Source of the DNA: a virus
Virus record (IMG/VR): IMGVR_UViG_3300025834_000001
Span: 1-50,658 of that record
Direction: 5' to 3' (one strand)
DNA length: 50,658 nt
Shown here: in pieces, positions 39,594-48,329 of the stretch
Position numbering within the stretch: the stretch's first letter is position 1
Layout of the letters: the number at the start of each line of letters is the position of its first letter
Notes under the pieces: generated by a model
Seen by the model: the letters and a program-made list of their open reading frames with translations, nothing else
Database searches by the model: none
What the model was told of the DNA's origin: nothing
Position numbers and translations under genes: made by a program

Positions 39594-42355
39594 ATTGAAC
39601 CTCCCCAAGCAACCGCAAGTAATTTTACATTCCCATCAAGTATAATTTTCAATACAATGTTTGTTCCTGCTGATTGTGCGGATATACCTGTTACTGTATC
39701 CAAGCCACATTCTGTAAACGTAACTCCATTATTTCTTGATATGTAGCATAATATACTTCCAGTTCCAATAATTGACATTACTTCTACTATTGCATTAACC
39801 AGTGTCCCTTCTGATGTTGTTGCATTCCAAACAATAATTGCAGTATCTAATGCAGCTTCTTTCATTTCGATTTCTGCTATTTTTATATATATTCCTGCAC
39901 CAATAGCGGCTGATAGGACTCTCCAATATCTAACATTAGTAGTTGTCGATACATCAAAAGTTTGAACATCAGTTGTTGCAGAAGTTACCAAATCTCTTAC
40001 GGTAGTCCAAGTTGTACCGTCGGGGGAACTTTGAAAATGTAGAGTGCTATTTGAATTAGAGGCTCCTAATTTAATAGTTACTTGTCTAACACACGTAGGT
40101 AATGCAAATACATATCCAACACTAGCGGTTTCATACACGCCAGTACCTGATTGAGATGATTGCCAATACGTTGAAATATTATCATCAAAAGCGTTGTTTG
40201 GAGATGACCCTGCATATGTACCATTACTAATGGTAGTTCCACCAACACATTTATCAAGTGTATAAACACCTACAAGTGCCGCACATTGTAAGGATTTAGC
40301 ACTATTATCAAAATAATATCCACTTGATAGTGCAACATTAATACCAGTTATATCTTCCAAAGTATCACTCCAAGCATTAGGGTCTAAATTCAATCCAGTT
40401 TGTCGCATCTTCATTCGCAAAATATCACGTTGAAGGAGAGAATTTACTGTAGATAAACTACTCAAGTTACTGCTGACTATGTCATTAATTAATTTAACTT
40501 GATGAACCGATGCAGCATTGACTGCACTGTCTGATGTTAATGAGTTTTCTACAGTTGTAACAGTATCTTGTGCAGGGATGCCTAAAGCAGTGATATCAGC
40601 CTTTACTGCAACTGCAACTTTACCACCAGAACCTTTAAGAAGCCCAGTTAATACTGTGTCGGTTGTAGTACCAACGCTATTAGGCCCCACATCACCTTGT
40701 ACACCTTGGCTACCCGTTGTACCAGTATCTCCCTTAACACCTTGTATGCCTTGGGCACCATCGGCTCCTGTGTTTCCAGTATCACCTTTAACACCTTGAA
40801 TACCTTGAATACCTTGAATACCTTGGATACCTTGAGAACCTGTTGTACCTGTAGCACCATCTGCTCCTGGGGCACCTTTACTTGCCATTAAACCCCAATA
40901 GGTTGCATTTGGTGGAAGGTTTCCTGCTGAAGATGTATGTGATAATTTACAGAAATATGAATTACCTAAATACTCAACTGTGTCTATTTGAGCTACAGTA
41001 TTTACATATGGGTTAGCAGTAATCCAAGTACCTTGAGGATAATAACCTTTTCCAGTTATACCTTGAATTCCTTGAATTCCTTGCGAACCTGTGGCTCCAG
41101 TCTCTCCTGCTACACCCTGGGAACCTGCATTACCTTGAATACCTTGAATCCCCTGTGCTCCTTGTGGGCCTTGCAGTGAACCTAGATTAACCCACTGGCC
41201 TTGAATCGTATCCCAGTTGTAAATTACATTTGTTATTTGCGTTCCTACTGCGTAAGCATCTCCTGTTGCTCCAGTGGGTTGTGCTGTCTGCAAAGCAAGT
41301 AATGTAGCGTAAATACCTTTAATTGCAAAGGACGCTCCGTCTGCACCATTATTACCTTTAAGACCTTGAGGACCTCCTGGGCCTTGTGCTCCTACGCCCC
41401 CTGCTGCACCAGTTAAACCAGTGTCACCTTTGTCGCCTTTGTCTCCAGTAATACCTTGCAGACCTCTTGCTCCAATGTCACCTTGAGCTCCAGTCGCACC
41501 TGTGCTACCTGCAGGGCCTTCGACACCTTGGACGCCTGGTACGCCTTGTGTTCCTTGAGATCCTTGAGCACCAATATCACCTTGTGCACCAGGTGCACCT
41601 GTAAGACCTATGACACCTTGGCTTCCTGTGTCACCTTTAATACCTTGACTCCCAGAAACACCTACAAGCCCACGGTCACCTTGAGCTCCTTGAATACCTT
41701 GGTTCCCTTGGGCACCTTGTGCACCGGTAAGTCCTATTGACCCTTGGGGGCCTTGAATTCCTATAGGGCCTATACTGCCTTGATTACCTTGGACACCTTG
41801 GGCACCCTGTGGGCCTTTTACATTTACTACTGACGGGATAACCCCGGCTTGACCTTCTGTGAAGGACATTGTTCCAGAGACTTGATCCACAGAAGGAATA
41901 ATAGAGTTTCCTTTAAGTCCCTGTATTCCTTGAACACCTTGGGCTCCAGTTAAACCTTGTATTCCTTGTATACCTTGCAACCCAGTTATTCCTGTAATAA
42001 TAGTTTGTACTCCATCATCGGACACAACTACATTATTAAACTTCAATCTGGATCTTTGAGGAAGCCCCTCTCCTACACTGTTGATTATTAAATGACCACT
42101 GGAGCCTGTAGCAAACCAGTCAACTCCATTAATAGTAGTCTCAATAACATTGTCTACATTAAGTCTTAACTGAAGGATATCGTCAGAGACTATAGACTTG
42201 TTTACAACTTCAACCACATCGACAAGAATCTCTGCAAGGTAATCCCCCTGGATAATATTCAGATTCCAGAGTTCATTCCACTTTGCTGCAGTGACAACAA
42301 ACTTGCCAACTTGCGTCTCAGTTTGATTTATATATTTGGGAATGTAATTTATCAT
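39590..42355 (-). CDS. Collagen-like tail fibre with discoidin-type C-terminal domain
   Basis: 921 residues. The N-terminal ~120 residues probably attach to the tail. Collagen-type Gly-x-Gln/Ala repeats (GIQGIQGLTGAQ and similar) run from about 120 to 555 and form a trimeric rod. Two globular inserts break them: GIYATLLALQTAQPTGATGDAY, and a CBM-like GTWITANPYVNTV...NSYFCKLSH. The C-terminal region (about 700-830) has the F5/8 type C pattern: NNAFDDNISTYW, QVTIKLGASNSN, SPDGTTWTTV and YWRVLSAAIG. It likely binds host surface sugars. The repeat DNA may vary in length between isolates. Confidence 0.88.
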   Translation of the reverse strand: MINYIPKYINQTETQVGKFVVTAAKWNELWNLNIIQGDYLAEILVDVVEVVNKSIVSDDILQLRLNVDNVIETTINGVDWFATGSSGHLIINSVGEGLPQRSRLKFNNVVVSDDGVQTIITGITGLQGIQGIQGLTGAQGVQGIQGLKGNSIIPSVDQVSGTMSFTEGQAGVIPSVVNVKGPQGAQGVQGNQGSIGPIGIQGPQGSIGLTGAQGAQGNQGIQGAQGDRGLVGVSGSQGIKGDTGSQGVIGLTGAPGAQGDIGAQGSQGTQGVPGVQGVEGPAGSTGATGAQGDIGARGLQGITGDKGDKGDTGLTGAAGGVGAQGPGGPQGLKGNNGADGASFAIKGIYATLLALQTAQPTGATGDAYAVGTQITNVIYNWDTIQGQWVNLGSLQGPQGAQGIQGIQGNAGSQGVAGETGATGSQGIQGIQGITGKGYYPQGTWITANPYVNTVAQIDTVEYLGNSYFCKLSHTSSAGNLPPNATYWGLMASKGAPGADGATGTTGSQGIQGIQGIQGIQGVKGDTGNTGADGAQGIQGVKGDTGTTGSQGVQGDVGPNSVGTTTDTVLTGLLKGSGGKVAVAVKADITALGIPAQDTVTTVENSLTSDSAVNAASVHQVKLINDIVSSNLSSLSTVNSLLQRDILRMKMRQTGLNLDPNAWSDTLEDITGINVALSSGYYFDNSAKSLQCAALVGVYTLDKCVGGTTISNGTYAGSSPNNAFDDNISTYWQSSQSGTGVYETASVGYVFALPTCVRQVTIKLGASNSNSTLHFQSSPDGTTWTTVRDLVTSATTDVQTFDVSTTTNVRYWRVLSAAIGAGIYIKIAEIEMKEAALDTAIIVWNATTSEGTLVNAIVEVMSIIGTGSILCYISRNNGVTFTECGLDTVTGISAQSAGTNIVLKIILDGNVKLLAVAWGGSI

Positions 42356-42362
42356 ATTTCAC

Positions 42363-44810
42363 CTACCTCGCATTCATCATTCGATATACCCACGCCATAT
42401 TGAGTATCTCGTAGGATACTTCATTCTGGGAGATAAATCTCATTCTTGGGTTATAACCTTTTCCCGAAACGATCATACGGATTTTCCACAATCTCATTTC
42501 TGGAAAACCAGAGCCATCCAATGTCCAAGCACCCCAGTCTTGATCGTCCTCTGCCAACATCGTTTCTCCTGGGAGAATCGTTGGATCAAGTAGTTCTCGC
42601 TCTAAACTAATCAAGCCATAGTCTGGATTAGCTGGGTCTACTTCTTGGTGCATTACATATTTAAACATATTGTAACGCTGCTCTCCATCTATAAAGAAGT
42701 CTGTATAAAACTTCAACGACTCTACAGATGTATTATTGAAAAGGAACTGGAGCTCACGATATCGTTTCTTATTACTGTTCAGTTGATCACGATAACCTGT
42801 GTCCCAGAACTGCCAATTTTTAAACAACTTTCTAAGTTCTAAAGCTCCGATTATTTCTGGGAGAAAAGTGGCTGCCGTTGTGAAGACACTTCCGTTAGGG
42901 ATATATAAGTCTTGTCTAGTCAAGGAATCTTTCTCTAGGAACTGGATTACAGGAACTGTATAAGCCCCTTTAACCACAGAACTCAACTCCATGTACATAC
43001 CAGACTTTGTCATATCCTGTTGGAAGGAACTCATAATGACTTCACTCTCTAGAGTATAAACTCTCCAAGATCTCGCTAGAGTATTGTATAGTAGCATTAC
43101 ATTTATTAATCTACCTGTGTCGGTTTTGAATACATACACATTGTGTACATCTTCAAAGTCTAGGAAGTTATAGTAATGTACTAACTCAATCCCACCTCTG
43201 TAGTCAAATGTACTGTTAAGTATTTCCTTAACGGTATCTTCAAAATCATCTAACATCGCTATGACGTTTTTAGAGATTGGAGCTACCACTAGGTTCTCTG
43301 CGTTAAGTTTACTAGGCACTACCATGTAATAGTAATTACCAGACTTAAAGAAAACCATTCCCTTAACAACTTGGATTAAGTGGATATCCCAAGTAGAAAT
43401 ATTCAGATTGCTTTGTATCTTTTTCTTGTACCAACCTAATCCGTCTGGGCTTGGGTTTAGCATAAACAAACTAGATGTGGTAAACACAAGCATAGCTTCA
43501 TTTACTGGGATACAATGCACGATTGGTTCTTCAAAGATATCAGACCCGGATGGGTATGGGAAATAGCTAGGATCGTTGATATCACTCATAAATAGGGATA
43601 GTGGGTTGCTTGGAATCCCCCACAATACCAACCTATTTTTCCAATAAGTCATACCTGCTGCTGTGCTTAGATCGTAGTTTTTCATCTTGGTGTTGTTCTT
43701 GTTTTCTTCTTTCAAGAAGGATATACCCATGGCAATAACCTTTTCTGGCATTGTTTCTGGCACACCCCCTATTACTTTAGTTGCAGTCAGCTGAATAATT
43801 ACGTTAGCTGCAGGAGAACTAAAAGATACCTTTAATTCTGGGAGAGTAGTTAAGGTCAATCGTTCGGTTTTCAATGTTGCGAATGTTGAACTGCCAGAAT
43901 CTTTCCACTCCCATTTAAAATCATAAACATTACCTGTGTTGCCTGCATAGAATGCTTCAAATGTTAAGTTCTGATTTAACAGTGGGTTCATTACAATCTC
44001 TCCATCTGCTCCATAAGGCAACAAACCTAACAGTTGAATTGTACCTGCAAAGTTTGTGTTCTCAAAAGTAAATGGGTTTTCCTTAAGCATATTGTAACCC
44101 CACATTACTGCTTCAGTTGGGCTTACTTCTTTAGGCACAAGAGCTTCACTAATATAAGAATCGTCAGTGTGTAGCTTAGTTTGATACAACTTTTTAGTTG
44201 TAACAGCCGGAGCTCCTATGGTCTCTTGTCCGAAGTAATAGTACATATTATTAAAAGCGTAACATCCAACTTGTCTTGATATGTTTTCTGTATCAACCAA
44301 AGGTAAACCATGGATTGACGCAGCTTCTGGTTTAGTGAAATAGACCTTACCTAGCTTTGTAGAATCAGCCATTTCTTTAAGGAGCATAGGGTACTGGGTT
44401 AGATTTGGATCACCTCCTACAACTGGTGCATCTTGCTGCACTGTAGCAATATGGCCCACACCTACATAAAGCTGCGTGTCAGCAATCTTATCTGTTGTAG
44501 GTTGACCAATAATAATCTGTCTGAAGGTTTTAGTCGATTCGGCTGAAATCTTACGCCCTGTGTAAAGAGACATAGATTCAGCATACTCCACAGGCACTGC
44601 AGCCAGGGACATTCCAAACGACTTAACACGAACACCGGGTCTTGGAGTTAATATAGCTCCAGTGGCATCTGTGTCGTAGTTAACTAAAAGACGAGACAGT
44701 CCTTCTGCGATTGGTGCGTTTGAATAAAGCATCCCCAATGTGAATACTTCGTCTACGTTTACCGATCTGGACTGCCTCATATTTTGTTTGTAAGCTACTC
44801 CTGTAATCAT
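42363..44810 (-). CDS. Tail nozzle / tail tubular protein B-like
   Basis: 815 residues, beta-rich. The N-terminal region (NVDEVFTLGMLYSNAPIAEG, then ILTPRPGVRV) carries the TPRPG segment common to podovirus nozzle (T7 gp12-type) and stabilisation proteins. Later segments (KNRLVLWGIPSNPLSLFMSD, EAMLVFTTSSLFML) match their propeller-like strands. It lies directly after the adaptor gene and before the fibre gene, the usual order for a short tail. Site AGGTAGTTAAT precedes the ATG. Confidence 0.83.
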   Translation of the reverse strand: MITGVAYKQNMRQSRSVNVDEVFTLGMLYSNAPIAEGLSRLLVNYDTDATGAILTPRPGVRVKSFGMSLAAVPVEYAESMSLYTGRKISAESTKTFRQIIIGQPTTDKIADTQLYVGVGHIATVQQDAPVVGGDPNLTQYPMLLKEMADSTKLGKVYFTKPEAASIHGLPLVDTENISRQVGCYAFNNMYYYFGQETIGAPAVTTKKLYQTKLHTDDSYISEALVPKEVSPTEAVMWGYNMLKENPFTFENTNFAGTIQLLGLLPYGADGEIVMNPLLNQNLTFEAFYAGNTGNVYDFKWEWKDSGSSTFATLKTERLTLTTLPELKVSFSSPAANVIIQLTATKVIGGVPETMPEKVIAMGISFLKEENKNNTKMKNYDLSTAAGMTYWKNRLVLWGIPSNPLSLFMSDINDPSYFPYPSGSDIFEEPIVHCIPVNEAMLVFTTSSLFMLNPSPDGLGWYKKKIQSNLNISTWDIHLIQVVKGMVFFKSGNYYYMVVPSKLNAENLVVAPISKNVIAMLDDFEDTVKEILNSTFDYRGGIELVHYYNFLDFEDVHNVYVFKTDTGRLINVMLLYNTLARSWRVYTLESEVIMSSFQQDMTKSGMYMELSSVVKGAYTVPVIQFLEKDSLTRQDLYIPNGSVFTTAATFLPEIIGALELRKLFKNWQFWDTGYRDQLNSNKKRYRELQFLFNNTSVESLKFYTDFFIDGEQRYNMFKYVMHQEVDPANPDYGLISLERELLDPTILPGETMLAEDDQDWGAWTLDGSGFPEMRLWKIRMIVSGKGYNPRMRFISQNEVSYEILNMAWVYRMMNAR

Positions 44811-44811
44811 A

Positions 44812-45243
44812 TTAACTACCTATGTCTTCCCAAGATAATTTAATGACAGCGTCAGAACCCGTCACAGACCCTAGCGTTGTATTATCTTGATACAGTGGGT
44901 CTACAAAGTCAATGTAGTCCCGTACCATTTTGAATAAATTATCTTTGTACTCCCAGCCATAAGCTGTAGATGTTGCAATACCTTCCTCGTCAGATGTAAA
45001 GTATTTATACGCGGCACCTATACAAACGATGTTACGTATATACTTATCTGGAAAAAAGTTATAATTAGGCCATATTCCTGGGAATGCTGCTTCTGTAAAC
45101 TCTGTAAGCATTGGGTATTTAGAGTTCATTTGTTGATTTATATCGTCAACTGCTCTATCAAGAAACCTAGACATTTGACCAAATGTTAAGATTTCTCCAG
45201 CAAGTAACTCGTTTACTGTGGCAACTATTTGTGTCAGTTGCAT
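44812..45243 (-). CDS. Head-tail adaptor (gp11/tail tubular A-like)
   Basis: 143 residues, helical at the start (LTQIVATVNELLAGEI, FLDRAVDDINQQMN), with the aromatic loop FPGIWPNYNFFPDKYIRNIV and late helix LFKMVRDYIDFVDPLY. Length, fold pattern and place next to the nozzle gene match podovirus adaptors that join portal and nozzle. GGAGGTGTGGT precedes the start. Confidence 0.78.
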   Translation of the reverse strand: MQLTQIVATVNELLAGEILTFGQMSRFLDRAVDDINQQMNSKYPMLTEFTEAAFPGIWPNYNFFPDKYIRNIVCIGAAYKYFTSDEEGIATSTAYGWEYKDNLFKMVRDYIDFVDPLYQDNTTLGSVTGSDAVIKLSWEDIGS

Positions 45244-45254
45244 ACCACACCTCC

Positions 45255-45290
45255 TATAAATAAAATAGGAGAGGATTTCTCCCCTCCTAA
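45255..45290 (-). terminator. Terminator or attenuator after the small head protein gene
   Basis: TAGGAGAGG (45266-45274) pairs with CCCCTCCTA (45281-45289) with one mismatch. On the minus strand it is followed by a broken T-run (TTTTATTTAT). It would reduce transcription from capsid into tail genes. Confidence 0.6.
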
Positions 45291-45295
45291 TTGTT

Positions 45296-45676
45296 TTAGT
45301 ACAATTCTAATTCCCCCGGTGAACCTTCCTGGTTCTCTCGAGAGTTACCCATTCTGGTCTGCACTTTAATATTTCTATTAATATGTGCAATTCTAGAATT
45401 GATTTCATCTGCGAAAGTCTCTGGAACGTTGTGTATAGTGCCATCCACTCTTACATATACACTGATACCATTAATCATAACCCTCATGGTTCTGCCAAAG
45501 TATGGTGCATACAGTGGTGATACGTTAACCGGTACCAGTGGCTCAGCCTTGTAGACCTTGAGTAATGCTTTCCTGCGAGCCTCGGCTCCCTGCATTGCTT
45601 TCTGAGCTGTCAGCTGAACGTCTGGTGGAATTACCTGTGCTACAACTTCTGGGGAATCTGTCTTTTTCTCTGCCAT
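45296..45676 (-). CDS. Small head protein (hypothetical)
   Basis: 126 residues after AAGGAGGCAACCTAA. A helical first half (LTAQKAMQGAEARRKALLKV) is followed by a compact beta part (GRTMRVMINGISVYVRVDGT) and a helix with NSRIAHINRNIKVQ. It lies between capsid and adaptor genes, the place of minor head or decoration proteins. The family is not recognised. Confidence 0.75.
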   Translation of the reverse strand: MAEKKTDSPEVVAQVIPPDVQLTAQKAMQGAEARRKALLKVYKAEPLVPVNVSPLYAPYFGRTMRVMINGISVYVRVDGTIHNVPETFADEINSRIAHINRNIKVQTRMGNSRENQEGSPGELELY

Positions 45677-45701
45677 TTAGGTTGCCTCCTTATAAGGTAG
45701 C

Positions 45702-46925
45702 CTATACTGGATTAACCTGTGTTGGAACACAAATGTAATCTACAACTGCTTCAAGTCTAGTTGATCCGAAACCAATTGAATTGATTTTGAAACCAATGGA
45801 CTGTCTCTGGTCGATAGGATCTAGCACACCAGATGAACCCTTTTGCTTAACATACATTCTAGTCTGGTCTTCACCAGTAAGACCTGTTCTAGTAAGGGCA
45901 TCCTTACCAATAACAAGTATATGCTGAGCTTTGAATTCAACCCATGCTTCTCCACCACCTTGATTAGCTGTGTTGTATGCTGCGATATCCCAGATCATTT
46001 GACCAGGAATATAGGAAGCATCGTCACCAGTTCTGCTATCTTTAACATAGCCATCTACTGCAACTCCTGCTCCACCTACTGCTGCATCAATTGCTACTGA
46101 AGCATACTCATAAGTGTCAACGCCAGTTGATCTGTATAGTCTCTTAGTGATTTTTGCGGTCTTAGTGAAATCTCCGTGAGTAGGTACTAACAAAGTCTCA
46201 TAGAACTCTAAGTCAAACATAGGCACCAGTGAACTGTTGTCATACATTGTCTTAGTAGTGTTATTGATTGTCATGTACTTCTCAACGATAGGATCTGAAA
46301 TCATATCATAGAAAAATTCCGGTGATGCAATTACATGGTATCTTCCGTTCAATCTTGGCTTAACAAGAGCCTTTTTCAAGGACAAAGTGATAAGTCTAAG
46401 GTCTGCGATTGACGGAATAGATGCTACTGTAAGAGCTTCAAAGTTAGCTGCCCCACCTGCATAGTATTTCTGTGCGATTGAGAACAAAGTTTCCTTAGCT
46501 AAAAGGTCTAATGTCTCCATTGCTACAAGAGAATACTCTCTAGTGTAATGAGCAACAACAGGGTCTACTACTGCGAAATCTACTTTATCAGTAAATTCCA
46601 TGTAACGACCATATTGGTGAGCGTGCAATTCATACTTTTCTACAGATCCCTTATCTGATTTAGGAGGAACTCCCTCGTCAAGAGGAACTGTATGAGCCTG
46701 CAATGGTGCCCATCTTCTAACCATTAACTTGTCTGCCTTCTCCTGGATAGGGGAAACGTCAGCAAGTCTGAAATAAACATACTGAGACGCATCATATCTG
46801 ATGGTGTCCAACAGCTGTTTTGAATAAAATACTTCTGGGTTTACAACGCCTGCTCCAGCGTTATTAGCCATTTCAACCCAAGAGTTGATATCAGCTACGG
46901 GGTTTAATGCGTTTAAAGTTGCCAT
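45702..46925 (-). CDS. Major capsid protein, N4-gp56 family-like
   Basis: 407 residues after AAGGAGGGATTTATCC. It has YFRLADVSPIQEKADKL, RRWAPLQAHTVPLDEGV, YGRYMEFTDKVDF, and the C-terminal strand RLEAVVDYICVP, the pattern of N4-gp56 family HK97-fold capsid proteins. The scaffold gene directly upstream and the adaptor gene downstream fit. It has no obvious prohead protease partner in this window. Confidence 0.9.
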   Translation of the reverse strand: MATLNALNPVADINSWVEMANNAGAGVVNPEVFYSKQLLDTIRYDASQYVYFRLADVSPIQEKADKLMVRRWAPLQAHTVPLDEGVPPKSDKGSVEKYELHAHQYGRYMEFTDKVDFAVVDPVVAHYTREYSLVAMETLDLLAKETLFSIAQKYYAGGAANFEALTVASIPSIADLRLITLSLKKALVKPRLNGRYHVIASPEFFYDMISDPIVEKYMTINNTTKTMYDNSSLVPMFDLEFYETLLVPTHGDFTKTAKITKRLYRSTGVDTYEYASVAIDAAVGGAGVAVDGYVKDSRTGDDASYIPGQMIWDIAAYNTANQGGGEAWVEFKAQHILVIGKDALTRTGLTGEDQTRMYVKQKGSSGVLDPIDQRQSIGFKINSIGFGSTRLEAVVDYICVPTQVNPV

Positions 46926-46959
46926 GGATAAATCCCTCCTTCATTGTTTTCACGTCACT

Positions 46960-47733
46960 TTACAAGTCTTTGAAAAGTGCGTCTAAACCTTTAACTGTGT
47001 TAATTGGTGTTCCTGGGGGTGTTCCTTTGCCGGTACCATTGGTTGGTTCAGTTGAATGATTGGTTACATTCGCTAATCGTGCAGCCTCTTTTGCAATACC
47101 TTCTTTTCGTGCGTTCTCCATGAGTACGTCATGATTTTGGAGTATGTACATTGAGGGTAGGTCTATATCCATTTCATACGGATTAATACCTACATTTTTT
47201 AGAGACTGTGCAAAATTCTGAATGCCCGTTTCATCTAACTGGAACTTTTTTGCAACGGCAGCGAAACCTTCATTGGTGGCATTCCTTCTGACCTCGGCCT
47301 CTCGGGATGCTCTATCTGCGTCGCTTGCATCTAGCCTTGCTAAAATGTCTACGGGGATATTCTCTTTCTTGCTTTGAGCTTCCAGTATTTTAGCCTGGAT
47401 AGCCTGGGCTACTTTCTCTGGGTCTTTTTCGTCCAGTCCTAGTAGTTTAGCCATTCCGTCTACTGCTTGTTTGTAGGATTTGTTCTCTACTCTCATAGCA
47501 GCAAAGGCAGCTTCGGCTTTGCTTACATCTACTGGTTTTTCTACTGCAGGTGGCTCTGTTGCTGTTCCCGGTTCTGTTGCAGGTGGCTCCGTTGCTGGTG
47601 GCTCTGTAGCAGGGGGTTCAGTTGCAGGTGGCTCAGTCGCAGGTGGTTCTGTTGCAGGTGGTGTCTTATCCTCCACTTTTGGTGCAATACCAAATGTTTC
47701 AAGTAAGAAGTCTGCTTGTTCTTTTCCGTCCAT
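46960..47733 (-). CDS. Scaffolding protein with PPATE repeats
   Basis: 257 residues. An N-terminal helix (EQADFLLETFGIAP) is followed by six tandem PPATE units, then helical, charged segments (KVAQAIQAKILEAQSKKEN) and a conserved-looking end (VKGLDALFKDL). Acid-rich helical proteins directly before the capsid gene are usually scaffolds. ATG 47733 has AAGGAG about ten bases upstream. Its own promoter (47827-47855) lies 94 nt before it. Confidence 0.83.
   Translation of the reverse strand: MDGKEQADFLLETFGIAPKVEDKTPPATEPPATEPPATEPPATEPPATEPPATEPGTATEPPAVEKPVDVSKAEAAFAAMRVENKSYKQAVDGMAKLLGLDEKDPEKVAQAIQAKILEAQSKKENIPVDILARLDASDADRASREAEVRRNATNEGFAAVAKKFQLDETGIQNFAQSLKNVGINPYEMDIDLPSMYILQNHDVLMENARKEGIAKEAARLANVTNHSTEPTNGTGKGTPPGTPINTVKGLDALFKDL
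47556..47665 (-). repeat. 15-bp tandem repeat encoding PPATE
   Basis: Six in-frame units encode PPATE in the scaffold gene, with silent changes between units. Such repeats change copy number by slippage and would alter linker length only. Confidence 0.8.
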
Positions 47734-47753
47734 CTACCATTGTCTCCTTTCGT

Positions 47754-47771
47754 GTGTACCGGCGAGTACAC
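47754..47771 (-). promoter_or_regulatory. Leader hairpin before the scaffold gene
   Basis: GTGTAC and GTACAC pair around CGGCGA, in the untranslated leader about 20 nt before the scaffold start and close to its AAGGAG. It may tune translation or stability. Confidence 0.4.
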
Positions 47772-47826
47772 GGAGTGCCAGGATTACGCACAATTAAGGT
47801 TGTGGAACCTATCCTTTGCTACCTTA

Positions 47827-47855
47827 AGTATAAACTTAACAATAAAATTTGTCAA
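47827..47855 (-). promoter_or_regulatory. Scaffold-capsid promoter
   Basis: Minus-strand TTGACA (47855-47850), 17-bp spacer, TATACT (47832-47827). It follows a terminator by about 20 bp. The spacer AATTTTATTGTTAAGTT is nearly the same as that of the promoter at 48233, so the two units are duplicates. Confidence 0.9.
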
Positions 47856-47876
47856 CGATTTAACACTGCTTTTAAA

Positions 47877-47902
47877 TAAAAAAAGCACCCGTAATGGGTG
47901 CT
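47877..47902 (-). terminator. Terminator after the 92-residue gene
   Basis: AGCACCC and GGGTGCT pair around a five-base loop, followed on the minus strand by seven Ts. It ends the short transcript of the 92-residue gene just upstream of the scaffold promoter. Confidence 0.92.
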
Positions 47903-47907
47903 CAATT

Positions 47908-48186
47908 TTAGCCTATAATACGGGGTCTCAAAACACCTGTTACTTGCAGAGCTAATAACAAAGCATTGAATTCCGCCGTAGTAGGATGTAGTGCCTCAAC
48001 ACTATCTGGGGGGCTGTCAGTCTGTCGAGCGAGAGCTGTGTTTGCACGCCCTAGCACTTCATTAATAGCACCCACCATATCTTTTGCTGATGTGTCTAGT
48101 TTAGCAACTACAGTAAAATCGTCCGTTGTAATACTCTCCAACGGAGTCTGGATTCTTGCAGGGAATCCTGCACGGGAATCAAACAT
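47908..48186 (-). CDS. 92-residue head-module protein
   Basis: ATG 48186 has AGGAGG seven bases upstream and lies after a promoter; the longer frame to 48318 would run back through promoter and terminator. The sequence (MFDSRAGFPARIQTPLESI, then FTVVAKLDTSAKDMVGAINEV, ending in TTAEFNALLLALQVTGVL) looks like small phage proteins that end in a helical trimer. It has its own promoter and terminator, so it is probably needed in large amounts, perhaps as a head decoration protein. Confidence 0.8.
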   Translation of the reverse strand: MFDSRAGFPARIQTPLESITTDDFTVVAKLDTSAKDMVGAINEVLGRANTALARQTDSPPDSVEALHPTTAEFNALLLALQVTGVLRPRIIG

Positions 48187-48232
48187 AGGGGATCCTCCTA
48201 TTCTATCAGAAACCCATCGTTCTGATAAGTTA

Positions 48233-48261
48233 AGTATATTCTTAACACTAAAATTTGTCAA
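48233..48261 (-). promoter_or_regulatory. Promoter of the 92-residue gene
   Basis: Minus-strand TTGACA (48261-48256), 17-bp spacer, TATACT (48238-48233), followed by TTAAC. It is a near copy of the scaffold promoter, lying directly behind the portal terminator. Confidence 0.9.
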
Positions 48262-48290
48262 TAAAAGAACACCCCACAACAGGGTGTTCC
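48262..48290 (-). terminator. Terminator after the portal gene
   Basis: GAACACCC and GGGTGTTC pair around a seven-base loop, followed on the minus strand by TTTTAT. It closes the terminase-portal transcript. Confidence 0.85.
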
Positions 48291-48329
48291 TAAGAGAATT
48301 ATGACACACTGCACGCACAGTGTTTTTGC

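Noticed and set aside
40518-41740. Plus-strand ORFs over the fibre gene
   Set aside because: Thr/Cys/Leu repeats are antisense shadows of the collagen-like repeats.
41000-41950. CRISPR-like repeats
   Set aside because: Periodicity comes from Gly-x-x codons of the collagen-like rod; there are no spacers of constant length.
48187-48318. Longer start of the 92-residue gene
   Set aside because: It would span the terminator and promoter; ATG 48186 has an ideal ribosome-binding site.
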